Assembly: GCA_022578965.1 (NCBI GenBank)
Contig: MU400543.1
Coordinates: 1 to 64,000 of the forward strand
DNA: 64,000 nt
Source: Xylaria sp. FL1777
Taxonomy: Eukaryota; Ascomycota; Sordariomycetes; Xylariales; Xylariaceae
Direction: 5' to 3'
Position 1 is the stretch's first letter. The number at the start of each line of letters is the position of its first letter. A program made the position numbers and the translations under genes. Under the pieces are notes generated by a model. It saw only the letters and a program-made list of their open reading frames with translations, was not told where the DNA came from and did not search any database. Of this stretch, positions 41,640-51,335 are shown piece after piece.

Positions 41640-42155
41640 TATTACAAAATAAGTTAACTAAGCTAGTTAGAAGCTAAGTGTAAAAAAAGCATGCATAAAA
41701 AGAGTTCTATTTGTTAAAAAAATATATATTTAAACTACTATAAGGGTTTAATGCATAAACTTAACAAACTTAAGCATTAAGTTTATTAAGCCTTAAATTT
41801 AACGAACTTAAGCGTTAAGTTTATTAAGCTTTAAACTTAAAACAATATAGCATTAAGTTTATTAAAAAAAGCAATATTTATAAATTACTACTACTGTTTC
41901 CTTTGTTTATATAAACATGCATTTCTTATATTTAGTTACTTATTTAGTTCTAGTTTTTTAGCTATTAATTTTCTTATAACCGCTAAGCACTAATATATTT
42001 ATTACTTTTAATTTTTTAAGACCTCTATTAATGCATAATAGTAAAAATACCCCGAAAACTTCCTTAACGGACCACCGTTAAGAATCCTATTATTACCTGC
42101 AAATTAAGACCTTAAAAACAAACCTGTTATATTAATATATAATAAGTTCGTTATA
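41640..42155 (+). repeat. Element B 3' LTR, type B, 516 bp
   Basis: Starts tattacaaaataagttaact and ends ataagttcgttata. Compared with 34423-34938, essentially all differences in the first 75 bp are transitions. Confidence 0.88.
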
Positions 42156-42708
42156 TTTATTAATAGTAATATTAATATTAATTATAGTATAATTATTTGT
42201 TTAAAGCTTTAATTTATTATTATAATAATTATTATTATTATTGCTTTAATTATTATAATTAATATTTGCGCTAATTTAAAAGTTATAATGCTTAATATTT
42301 AAACTATTTTTTAAATTAAAATAATTAGTTTGCTTTATAGTGCTAGCATTAATATTAATTCTTTTTTATTACTATTGCTTAACTTTTTTTTTTATTATTA
42401 TTTTTTCTTTAATAAAAATAGCTAATAAAAATACTAAAGTTTGTTATTTTAATACATTATTAGTTTTAAAAATCTTTAAAATCTTTAAACTTAATTTTTA
42501 ATTTTTTGTTTTTAATAATATAACCTAGATTTAGTTTATTAATTATTAAATAAAGTTTACTTATATAATACTATTTAGCATTTTTATTTTTTAAATATTT
42601 TTTTAATATATTTTTAAAAGTTTATTTTATAAATTGTTTATTATTTAACTTTTTATATTAATATTTATTTTTATATATTAAGTTTTATTAATTAAAAAGC
42701 TATTAAAA

Positions 42709-43225
42709 TATAACAAACTTATTATATATTAATATAACAAGTTTACTTTTAAAGTTTTAATTTATAAGTAATAATAAAATCTTTAATAATAGTTTATTAA
42801 AAAAGTTTTTAAAGTATTTTTATTACTATGCATTAATAAAAGTTTTAAAAAATTAAAAGTAATAAATATATTAATGCTTAGCAATTATAAAAAATTAATA
42901 GCTAAAAAGCTAAAAACTAAATAAATAACTAAATATAAAAAGTGCATAATTATATAAACAAAAAAAACAATAGTAATAATTTATAAATGTTGCTTTTTTT
43001 AATAAACTTAACGCTATATTGTTTTAAGTTTAAAGCTTAATAAACTTAATGCTTAAGTTTGTTAAATTTAAAGCTTAATAAACTTAATGCTTAAATCTAT
43101 TAAGTTTATATATTAAACCTTTATAGTAGTTTAAATATATATCCTTTTAATAAATAAAACTCTTTTTGCATATATTTTTTTTACACTTAGCTTTTTAACC
43201 GGCTTAGTTAGCTCATTTTATAACA
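42709..43225 (-). repeat. Element 3 right LTR (5' LTR), type B, 517 bp
   Basis: Starts tataac and ends ttttataaca. It has the same length and organisation as 12361-12877, with differences that are almost all transitions. Confidence 0.85.
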
Positions 43226-44100
43226 GTTAATTATACTTAAAAAACCTAAAAGTAATAATAAAGTTAAAAAAGCTAATAATAATATTAAGCAAATTATATT
43301 ATATAAAAGTTTAACTTATTATTATTTTAATTTTTAGATTTTATTAAAAGTAGTTATTTATATATATAATTAAACTTTAAAGCTTAATAGTTATAATAGC
43401 TATTTTTTGCTATTTAAAACATAGTTATTAAATTAATAACTAGCTATAAAAATTGCTAACTATATTAAAAATTTAAACAAAAAAAAAAGTTAAATTTTAG
43501 TAATATTTAATATAAAATTATAAAGCATTATTAGCATATAATTATTTTAGTAATTTAAAAACATTAAAAAATTAAATTTAAGCTTATTTATAAAAAAAAA
43601 AAAGCTTAATTAAAACTTATAAAACTAGCAATTAAGTTTTATGCGTTAAATAGTAAGCTAATAAATTTAAACTATATTATAATAGCTTATAAACTATTAT
43701 AAATTATTATTATAACAATATATATAAATTATAAAGCTTTAAAGAAATAATATTATTTAATAAATATAATAGCAGTAATTTATTTTTAACTTATAATAAA
43801 AATAACTATTTAATAAAAAGTTTATAATATATTAATAAACATATATTAAAAAAAAATAAACAAAAATTAAAAACGTTAATAGTATAAATATTAAAAAGCA
43901 TTTATAAATAGCTTTATTTTTATAAATAGCTAAAATAACTATTTAGCAAAAAAAGTAATTATAGCTTTTAAATAATATAAACTATAATATATATTATATA
44001 ATAGTTATTATATAAAAACTTAAGAAATATAAACTAGCTTTACTTAAATTAGTAATATTTATACATAGTTTTTTAGTACTATACTCAGAAAATGTTTTTT
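43226..44100. other. AT-rich decayed DNA between the nest and the isochore border
   Basis: About 0.9 kb of very AT-rich sequence with no open frame and no similarity that I can see to the LTR families on its left. Presumably older RIP-mutated repeat. Normal composition begins between about 44080 and 44170. Confidence 0.6.
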
Positions 44101-45786
44101 TTTAACATCTACCTTTTTAAGTACAGACTTAACCTTACGTAGTAATTACAAGGTTTTAAGCCAGTATTTAGAAGGCATATCCCCAGGGGCATGCAGCAGG
44201 CAAGGCTATCTCTATAGCATCCATGACCTCCAAATGTGGCATAGTCTGCAACATATTGCCTAAAGAGATCTCCCAAATCAAGCCCATGAACAATACAACA
44301 TGCTTTAAATTGCCGTAGGCACGCGTGACAGTCAAACCGTATTCGTTGGCCCCAACCTCTGGGCTCGTGCTCGGCACTGTGTGTGAAGCGACTCTTCGCT
44401 TACGAGGTCCGGTCAAGTGTTTTCGATAACGGTTTCCCGTGGTCGGTCGAGTCGTAGGTCTGTATAGTCTTCCGAAGCATTGCGGTTGCCCCTATATTCT
44501 TAATATGACGACTTTGATATGACTGTAGTCGTTGAATCTCATGGCGAGAGGGAGAGGTTTGCGTGGTTTTCCGCGGCAAAACTCCTTGGGTATGATATTT
44601 GAACTCCCATGCTGTGCTGCGGGACTGGAAAGGTCGCTTCGGGACTAAGCTCTACCTTCCGGTTCGGGTCGCCGAGATTCTCTGCCTCGTATTAAGATAT
44701 TTTGCACGATGGGCAAGGAATAGGTCGGAACAAACCAGTTATCCCATTATAATTCTTGTGACAACTTTTCGATTAGGATTTCCAACCTAAAATGTGAATG
44801 TTTTTCTGGTGATTTTTCGTCATACCAAATAGGCCAGGATAAAAATAAAACAAAAAGGGTTATAATAATGCAAACTAATGTAAAATAAACTGGCCATAAT
44901 AAATAAAAAAGGAACCAAGGCAGAATATAAATTGTTAATAAATAATTTAAAACGATTGAAAAAACTAAAAGCTTGAAAGCCAAGATCAAGACCTGCTGCC
45001 AACATCGCAGACACGTCCGGGAACTTTTCATTGTAACAAGGTTAACTGGAATTACAGTGATAATAGAATAGGAACTTGTATTTGTCGTGAGGTAGGCAAG
45101 AGGTATTGATTAGTAGAGTGTGTAGTGTGTGTGGTGTGGAAAAAAAGAGTTGAGTTGAAGGAGGCTAGAAGCTACCTATAAATATATAGGATTCTAGTCT
45201 TTAGAGACTGTAGCTTTAGGTTTATATGGACTTGCTTATTTATAACAAATATTAATATATTTAACTTAGCTTATAAAATATATAACAAATCTAATAAATA
45301 AATGCTAAGTTTGCTACAACAACGTAAAGTATCTGATAGTTCACAGGGGGAAGAATTATGCTGCCCGTGTATATCCTTAAGTCTGCAATCCTGTTAATAG
45401 TGTGGCCAAAACTAAGGTCATTTTGGGAGTGTATCAAGTACATACTGCGGTTCCTGCAGCTTTTCGACGCCTACCTCGCACCTGGCAGATATCGAAGCTG
45501 TTAGGCGGCCCGGTAACTGCAACGGTTTGTTTAGTAGCATCGTCTCCAGGTGCATAAGTTATGCACAACGCATCTGCTCAGTCGCATAACTCATGTTCGA
45601 CTTAGCCGAGCCTGAGCAAAAGCGGCGAATGCGCTAAACCTTGATTGTCTTGCGCTAGGAAACTGGTAAAACCCGGTACCCTCCCTCCAAGTCGCAAGTC
45701 GGGGAAAAAAGAGAGCAAGAAACTTGGAAGCTCCATCGGCTATCACAAGCTCACGAGACCCTGGCGCAAACCAGATCTTACGTGCT
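44101..45786. other. Transition zone without an assignable gene
   Basis: Composition alternates between ordinary (44170-44800, 45330-45786) and AT-rich patches (44820-44960, 45180-45320). Several 60-100 codon open frames exist on both strands, but none shows recognisable domains, a convincing start or an intron pattern. A hydrophobic 94-codon minus-strand frame (44747-45031) lies in the AT-rich patch. The last 400 bp probably hold the promoter of the methyltransferase gene. Confidence 0.5.
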
Positions 45787-47536
45787 ATGAGCTGTGGAAT
45801 GGACTCTCCCATAGTCACACAGCTCTTTCGGCAGCTGTTCCGACATCCGGCTTGTCAATCGAGGAGAAATCTACACACGACTGCTACTACCACTACCACT
45901 ACGCTGGGCGCATCTCGTCAACATGGCTGTCGTGCACACCAGCTGCAGCACAGGCATAAGCAATCGAGGAGGGCGATGGCCTCTCGAGACACAGTCCGCG
46001 GAATGAAGCCGCCAAAGAAGGACAACGAGACCAACTGGCAGCAGCGGAACGAGATGGTCGCCCTCGACATGTCTGAAGAATACCAGAAGTACCCTACCGT
46101 GACGGCCCACGACCTGCGATCGCGGAGGGAGCGGCCGAGGAGAGTCAAGATGTTGATGCGGGACTTTATAGAAGGTGTGTGTGCGCGTGTGTGGTGCTTT
46201 CTTTCATCGGTGCGAGGTCATGGTGCGAGGTCATGGTGCGAGGTGACGGTGCAAGTCCAGTTGGCTGACTTGGTCGACATGGCCATGGCCTCCAGACAGT
46301 CTATATAACCCCCACTACGGCTACTTCTCCAAGCAAGTCGTCATCTTCAGCCCTGGGGAGCCCTTCAGCTTCAATGCCTTGCCCGACGAGCCGACCTTCT
46401 ACGCCCAGGTGGGACAGAGGTACACCGAGTTCGAAGATGCCCTCGACGCAAAGGAGCACGACGACACCCGCCAGCTCTGGCACACCCCAACCGAGCTGTT
46501 CCGCCCTTACTACGGCGAGTCCATCGCACGGTACTTGATGTCCAACTACGTCATGTCGACATACCCGTACCACGATCTAATAATCTACGAGATGGGCGCC
46601 GGGAGAGGCACGCTGATGCTGAACATACTGGACTACATCAGGGACGTTGAGCCGTCTGTGTACGACCGGACGAAGTACAATATCATCGAGATCTCCTCGT
46701 CGCTAGCCGCTCTGCAAACCTCACAGATGATGGCCGACGCCGCCACCCGGGGCCACGCATCCAAGGTCGAGATCATAAACCAGTCTATCTTCGACTGGCA
46801 GTCCCGCGTACCCTCACCGTGCTTCTTTCTCGCCATGGAGGTGTTTGACAACTTCGCCCACGACATCGTGCGTTATGATCTGACCACCGAGGAGCCGCTT
46901 CAAGGCATTGTACTGATCGACGAGCTGGGCGACTTCTATGAGTTCTATGAGCGCGTGCTCGATCCCATCGCCGCGCGGTACATGCGCGTGCGACACGCCG
47001 CCACGGGAGGTCGATACCCGGCCCCCTACAGCTCGAGCCGCGTGCTGCGCTCAATTAAGAGGAATCTGCCTTTCTCGCCTAATCTTAGCGACCCCGAGTA
47101 CATCCCCACGCGGCTCATGCAGTTCTTCGACATCTTGGAGAAATACTTTCCCGCGCACCGTCTCCTGACGAGCGACTTCCATACCCTACCCGATGCCATC
47201 AAGGGTCTGAATAGTCCCGTGGTGCAGACCAGGTACCAAAGGCGCATGGTACCTGTGACTACGCCTCTGGTAAGTATACCCTGCCGTAACTCTGTCGGTG
47301 GAAATGGTATTAATTGCCATATACAGGTTCACCAGGGATATTTCGACATTCTCTTCCCCACCGATTTTCGCATCATGGAGGCTGTCTATGGCGCTATCAC
47401 CGGAAAGCTAACACGTGCCATGTCTCATGAGGCTTTCATGCGCTCCTGGGCCTACGTCGAGGACACGGAAACTCAGAGCGGCGAGAACCCCTTGCTGACT
47501 TGGTACAAGAACGCCAGCATGATGGTGACTGTATAA
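45787..47536 (+). CDS. Mitochondrial MidA/NDUFAF7-family SAM-dependent methyltransferase
   Basis: Three exons: 45787-46174, 46296-47269, 47327-47536 (523 aa). The first intron is needed to join IE to DSLYNPHYGYFSKQ, the family's N-terminal signature. The second is 57 nt (gtaagt to tacag) and in frame, so retention would not break the protein. The N-terminus (TQLFRQLFRHPACQSRRNLHTTA, Arg-rich without acidic residues) looks like a mitochondrial presequence. ATG 45799 is an equally possible start. SAM-binding motif I is EMGAGRG at residues 228-234, and PCFFLAMEVFDNFAHD fits the next conserved block. NDUFAF7 dimethylates an Arg of the complex I subunit NDUFS2 during assembly; that role here is inferred from family (PF02636, formerly DUF185). 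Stands alone, on the + strand. Confidence 0.88.
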
Positions 47537-48204
47537 AAACCCCTAATGACCCTCTACATGATCTGTACGAATTTACCAGCAAGAGAATTTCTGTACCAAA
47601 AAGAAAATCCCTTATTTGCGCTGTGGTGTAGCAGTATCGAAGGTATGGCGAATTGTGGCATCAGCGCATTTTTCTCCGGACTAGAAGTGGCCATTCCAAG
47701 CGGGTTAAAGGAAAAATACTAGGACAATGTAGAAAAGACATGATTGGGGGGGTTGCCAACCCCAGAATTGTATAAGAGGCATCCTTAGCATTGGCTCACG
47801 CTGGATATCTAAGAAGATACCTTATCGACCGATCTTAAAGTTACTTGTGTATTAGTTATGTGACTCAAGTCGTCTACCATACGAGTACCTGTGTATTACT
47901 CGATGCATTCGCTTCCTCGAACCTACCATATACCCACTCCTAGATATAAACAATACGATTTGATAGATATATTTATGTACCGTATGTCTACCGGGTATCA
48001 ATACATACGGTTATCTAGGTATATTTTAAGCAATTGTTCGGTGGCGTATTGACTGGCTTGTCTCCTTGTCTCTTTCAGAATAGGGGCTCAGACATACATA
48101 TATATATATATATTTAGATTGCTGTGACACTTTGGGATACGGGATGCTACGAAAATGATCAGTTACATTCCTAGAATGAGAAAGGAAATTGTATATCATG
48201 TGGA
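47537..48204. other. Intergenic, 3' flank of the methyltransferase gene
   Basis: No coding signal. Holds the presumed 3' UTR. A short (AT)n run lies just beyond, at about 48098-48113 if counted back from the pseudogene end. Many TATAC/GGTAT-type short repeats are present around 47880-48020. Confidence 0.5.
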
Positions 48205-50560
48205 GGATAAAACTTACGGTACCGATATATAGACCGTGGATCACGGCACCGTCTATCTAGCTGTCACCACCAAAGAGATATACTGTTCTCTCCATATCTC
48301 TCTACTCTTGAAGTGGCCCATCACATCCGCAATGGCCTTGGCATTTGGGGTAGATAGACAGGCACAGGCGTGTAATGAAATGTTTTGCGTCCTTGTTCTC
48401 CTCCTTGGCGAAGTAGTTGGTCACCGCGTCAAGTGCAGTCTTGGATTCGGTCGTTTGCCTTTTCTTCTATTCGTCAACAACGGACTTGACGATCTGGGAA
48501 ACCCGCGCCTTGATTTCCTCATTTCAAAGCTTAGATTTAACCGGATTATTGAATTCGACCGTCACTTGCTTGACTTCAGCCTCCTTCTGTGGGCTAAAGG
48601 GTAAGGCATCGATGATATTAAGTCGCTTCCGTTGAACGTGGTGAGCAGCCTTACTGGTGTTTCCGAAGACCATATCCTGCCTGGCAATATGAAAGACAAC
48701 TTTTAGGGGATGGGAGCGACCGGCCTCTGTGGTCCTTGCTCGGAGATCTATTACGACAAAGTCAGCGGTGGCAGAAACGCTGCGCATTTCATCAATGCTA
48801 ATGACTCAATGCTCGTTAAGGTTTAGAATAACTTGTTTACGCAATTCGACAGACAAGAGGAATTTTTCTCAAGCTTCTGCTTACCAGACACATCGATACA
48901 GGCGTAAGATATGAATGACTCGTTTTTGCTCTCTAGAGAAAGTACTCGAATTACGCTATCGATATCTTCACACCTCTCCTCAATAGAAGCGAAGAGGTAA
49001 CTGACCCCGACTATACGCCGATAAGTATGGCAAGGACGATGTTGACGGCATCAATATCACCTACAGTCTGGTTGATGATCATATACATTCGACTTCTCAA
49101 CTTTGCTGGTTCAGACGGTGCCGCACGCAACAACGAGGGAAGAGGGTACGTTGTGCGGCATGTCCTCTGTAGAGGCATCTGGTATGTTAAAAATACTGAC
49201 ATTTCTTTTCGAAGATTTTGCCTGCTCTTGTGGAGCAGATAGGGGAAAGGTAACTCGAGCAGTACGCTGCCGAGGCATTAACTTATGGGATAAATAAGTT
49301 ATTTAGGGCAGATGTATGGAGATTATACGATACTCATAGGTTTCTAAGGGATTCAGGGATTTCATCGAGCTTATGGCAAAGGAACGTGGGTTAGCAATAT
49401 ATAAGAGAGAGATCGCGGAGGCACGGGAAAAGACCTGATCTTATACGGGAACCAGATTCCTCTAGTCAACCAAGGACCTCCCACCCAACATGCCCTTCGG
49501 CCTTCTTCTCGACCGGGCCAATTTTTTCGCTGAGCAGGGTAGTCAGATCGAAGAGGAGGAACGCATTCTCATCGACGATGTCGCTGAATTCGAGATGCGC
49601 GATGTCCAAAGATTTAGTGGCTATCTCATCCACAATGGATATCTAAAGCATGGCGAACTAAATGCTGGTGGTGGGGTCGTCTGTGGGTATGGCGGCTTAG
49701 GGGGGAAGCTATGGGACAGCCTTACGGCAACATACATCCTCAACCACTCTTTAGAGAAGTGCTTAGCGAGGACGTCAACTGGAAAGGCTTTTTAGTAGAC
49801 GAAAATTAGCTACGATTCGACTTTAGTCACAAGGCTTGGATCACAACCCCCAAATTGTACAAGATGGTGTCATCCTCAAATGATTTTATAAGATAAAACT
49901 GTGGAATCTATTCAAAAGATGTCGAACTGGACTTGGCGGAGACGTATCCTGTGCCGGTATCGATGTCGAAACGCTACTGGACGCACCCGACAACTCGGCA
50001 TGGCACAAAGTCAGTATATAAATCTATGGCGGAACTCACGGAGACAAGACTGGCTTTATGAAAGATCTGGTCGTTGTTGAGGAGAGTGGCATTGTCAACG
50101 GAACCCGCCGTCTCGTCACTTACACCAACAGACTTCCAAAGCTCTTTAGCCTCGAGATCCGGATCAAGGTCCATATCGGGATTGCATTTGAAGTACGCCA
50201 CGTACGGTGTAGTAGAATCGAGGCCAAAAATCTTGGTGAGGAGCTCTCGAGGCCATTTAATGACCTCTTTCTTGAAATACCCACCGACCAAGAGCTCGGA
50301 GAAAGTAGGATGATATGAATCCTTTCCAACATTGCCCAGATGATTGATTTTTACCTCCGGCACGTAGGCACTTCTAGGTATCGATGGCACGCTTCAGCGT
50401 TTGTGCACAGCATGCGACTTGCGATAGGTCACTCATACAGGGTCGGCGGCTTATTATGCGGGACGGCGGACGACAAAGGCACTACTGTGTGGCCCCTTTT
50501 GGAAAAGTAGTCCAAAAAGGTGTCGCGAACCGGCACGTCCGTCCACTCGGGGTGAGCCAT
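48205..50560 (-). pseudogene. ALA1: Alanyl-tRNA synthetase pseudogene with inverted central segment
   Basis: Three collinear blocks cover most of a cytosolic/mitochondrial AlaRS. The N-terminal block is on the minus strand, 50560 down to about 50128: MAHPEWTDVPVRDTFLDYF, VGKDSYHPTF, EAKELWKSVGV. The middle is on the plus strand, about 48661-50121: EDHILPGNMKDNF, GLCGPCSEIYYDKV, SDGAARNNEGRGYVV, ILIDDVAEFE, YGGTHGDKTG, KDLVVVEESG. The C-terminal block is on the minus strand, about 48654-48205: PFSPQKEAEVKQVTVE, RQTTESKTALDAVTNYF, IHGLYIGT. Many stops and frameshifts occur, and roughly 16-25 codons are missing near 50395-50430. Zinc/editing residues are lost (CGGTH to YGGTH; HILNHSL to YILNHSL). 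Upstream of ATG 50560 the frame is open to 50725 and ends in CRTLST, like the presequence of dual-targeted Ala1. AlaRS is essential, so a working copy must exist elsewhere. Confidence 0.93.
48655..50127 (+). other. Inverted central segment of the ALA1 pseudogene
   Basis: The plus-strand middle block is bounded by the 6-bp inverted pair tggtgt (48655-48660) and acacca (50122-50127). Flipping the block back joins SVGV to SEDHILPG on one side and RRLVTYT to SKAAHHVQR on the other, exactly the order in normal AlaRS, so a single inversion explains the arrangement. Size about 1.47 kb. Confidence 0.88.
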
Positions 50561-51335
50561 GGTAGATAGAGTCCTACATGGGCAGCGGTGATGGTGGTGA
50601 TGGTGGTAGTATACGGTATAGGCCGTGGGGCGAAGGAGGGGTGCAAGAAGAATCTCGAAGGCGGTTCTTCTGGTGTCGAGAAGGGTCGCTGCTGCGGGGC
50701 ACCTGACCATGATAATGAGGGGCACAGCAGCTACTGCGTACAGCAGGAGATATATGCGTACCTACCTACTTAAGTATGTACATAGTGGCGTCGGCGTCGG
50801 CGTCGGTGCGTGCTGCTGCAGGTGGGCCGCCAGGTGTATAGAACCTTCTACGCAGTACTCCAGTAACTTTAAGCAGCCTATAATTGGCGTTTGTCCATCC
50901 CTTCTTTACCTCTTGCGCAGCCGCATTCGCACTTCCCTTTCAATTGAGTTGAGCCAATTACTCTCCTTCGAATTTCCTGATTCCTCCTCAGATCAAACTC
51001 ATAAATCTACGCCATCGGACCTCAGTATCATCTAGATATCTATCTCTTCCTCTGTCAGATCGCTTTGCGCTGTCTACCGCCGTGCCTTGCTCCGATAATC
51101 GTAGCAGCAGCAAGTGTCAACGTGTTCAATCGGTCCCGCGTGCACGTGCGATTCGATCTTCCCTCAAACGTGGAAGGGGAGGAGTTTGGGTTGGCTGGAT
51201 TTTGATTTGTTGGCCCTCGACGGGTAAAAGAGGACCAGGTTTATGGTGCCATAGGCTAGGAGTCTAGCCTACAGTAGCCGGTATATTACAGCATACGCCA
51301 TACGCAGTACAGCAGACCAACCGTTGGCAACCAAG
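50561..51335. other. Intergenic: 5' flank of ALA1 pseudogene and of the next gene
   Basis: Divergent promoters would lie here. The left part is the open, His-rich leader frame of the pseudogene (to 50725). The right part has gtcggcgtcggcgtcggtgc (50788-50808), a CT-rich tract near 50900-51060, and agcagcagcaagtg near 51100. No further gene is supported. Confidence 0.5.

Larger units (their letters stand above)
34423..42155 (+). mobile_element. Element B: plus-strand chromovirus inserted in element 3
   Basis: Type-B LTRs of exactly 516 bp (34423-34938 and 41640-42155) and a 6.7 kb interior. The target duplication is tttac at 34418-34422 and tttat at 42156-42160, one RIP transition apart. The uninterrupted site is visible in element 2 near 29169-29180. 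Reverse transcriptase (38400-38770), integrase (39795-39930) and chromodomain (40844-40960) readings survive on the plus strand with RIP stops. The interior aligns with element A up to about 40985, then differs through the 3' region into the LTR. Confidence 0.9.
12361..43225 (-). mobile_element. Element 3: outer minus-strand chromovirus, host of the nest
   Basis: Two type-B LTRs of exactly 517 bp (12361-12877 and 42709-43225) bound the nest. Its interior is in three pieces (12878-14816, 30225-34422, 42161-42708; about 6.7 kb in total), separated by element 2 and element B. Each junction rejoins cleanly when the insertion and one target copy are removed. In minus orientation the right LTR is the 5' LTR. 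The flanks cctta (12356-12360) and gttaa (43226-43230) are not a recognisable target duplication, unlike all the inner insertions. Confidence 0.85.

Noticed and set aside
1..44100. Possible mitochondrial DNA or plasmid because of very low GC
   Set aside because: Paired LTRs, 5-bp target duplications, gypsy pol relics and the direct join to nuclear genes show nuclear RIP-mutated repeats.
44168..44416. 82-codon minus-strand frame and its alternative Cys-rich frame
   Set aside because: No recognisable domain or splice structure; may be a relic but cannot be supported.
44599..44790. 63-codon plus-strand frame
   Set aside because: Short, no homology, no conserved start context.
45032..45247. Possible solo LTR (tgtaaca ... 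tataaca, 216 bp)
   Set aside because: Ends are not inverted partners, no target duplication is visible, and no second copy exists in the window.
46301..47247. Several antisense frames over the methyltransferase gene
   Set aside because: Shadows of a GC-rich coding exon in other frames.
49027..49795. Separate small genes on the plus strand (71 and 101 codons)
   Set aside because: They are pieces of the inverted middle block of the ALA1 pseudogene.
49974..50390. 138-codon minus-strand gene
   Set aside because: Its first two thirds are the N-terminal ALA1 block; the rest runs antisense into the inverted segment, so it is not an independent gene.
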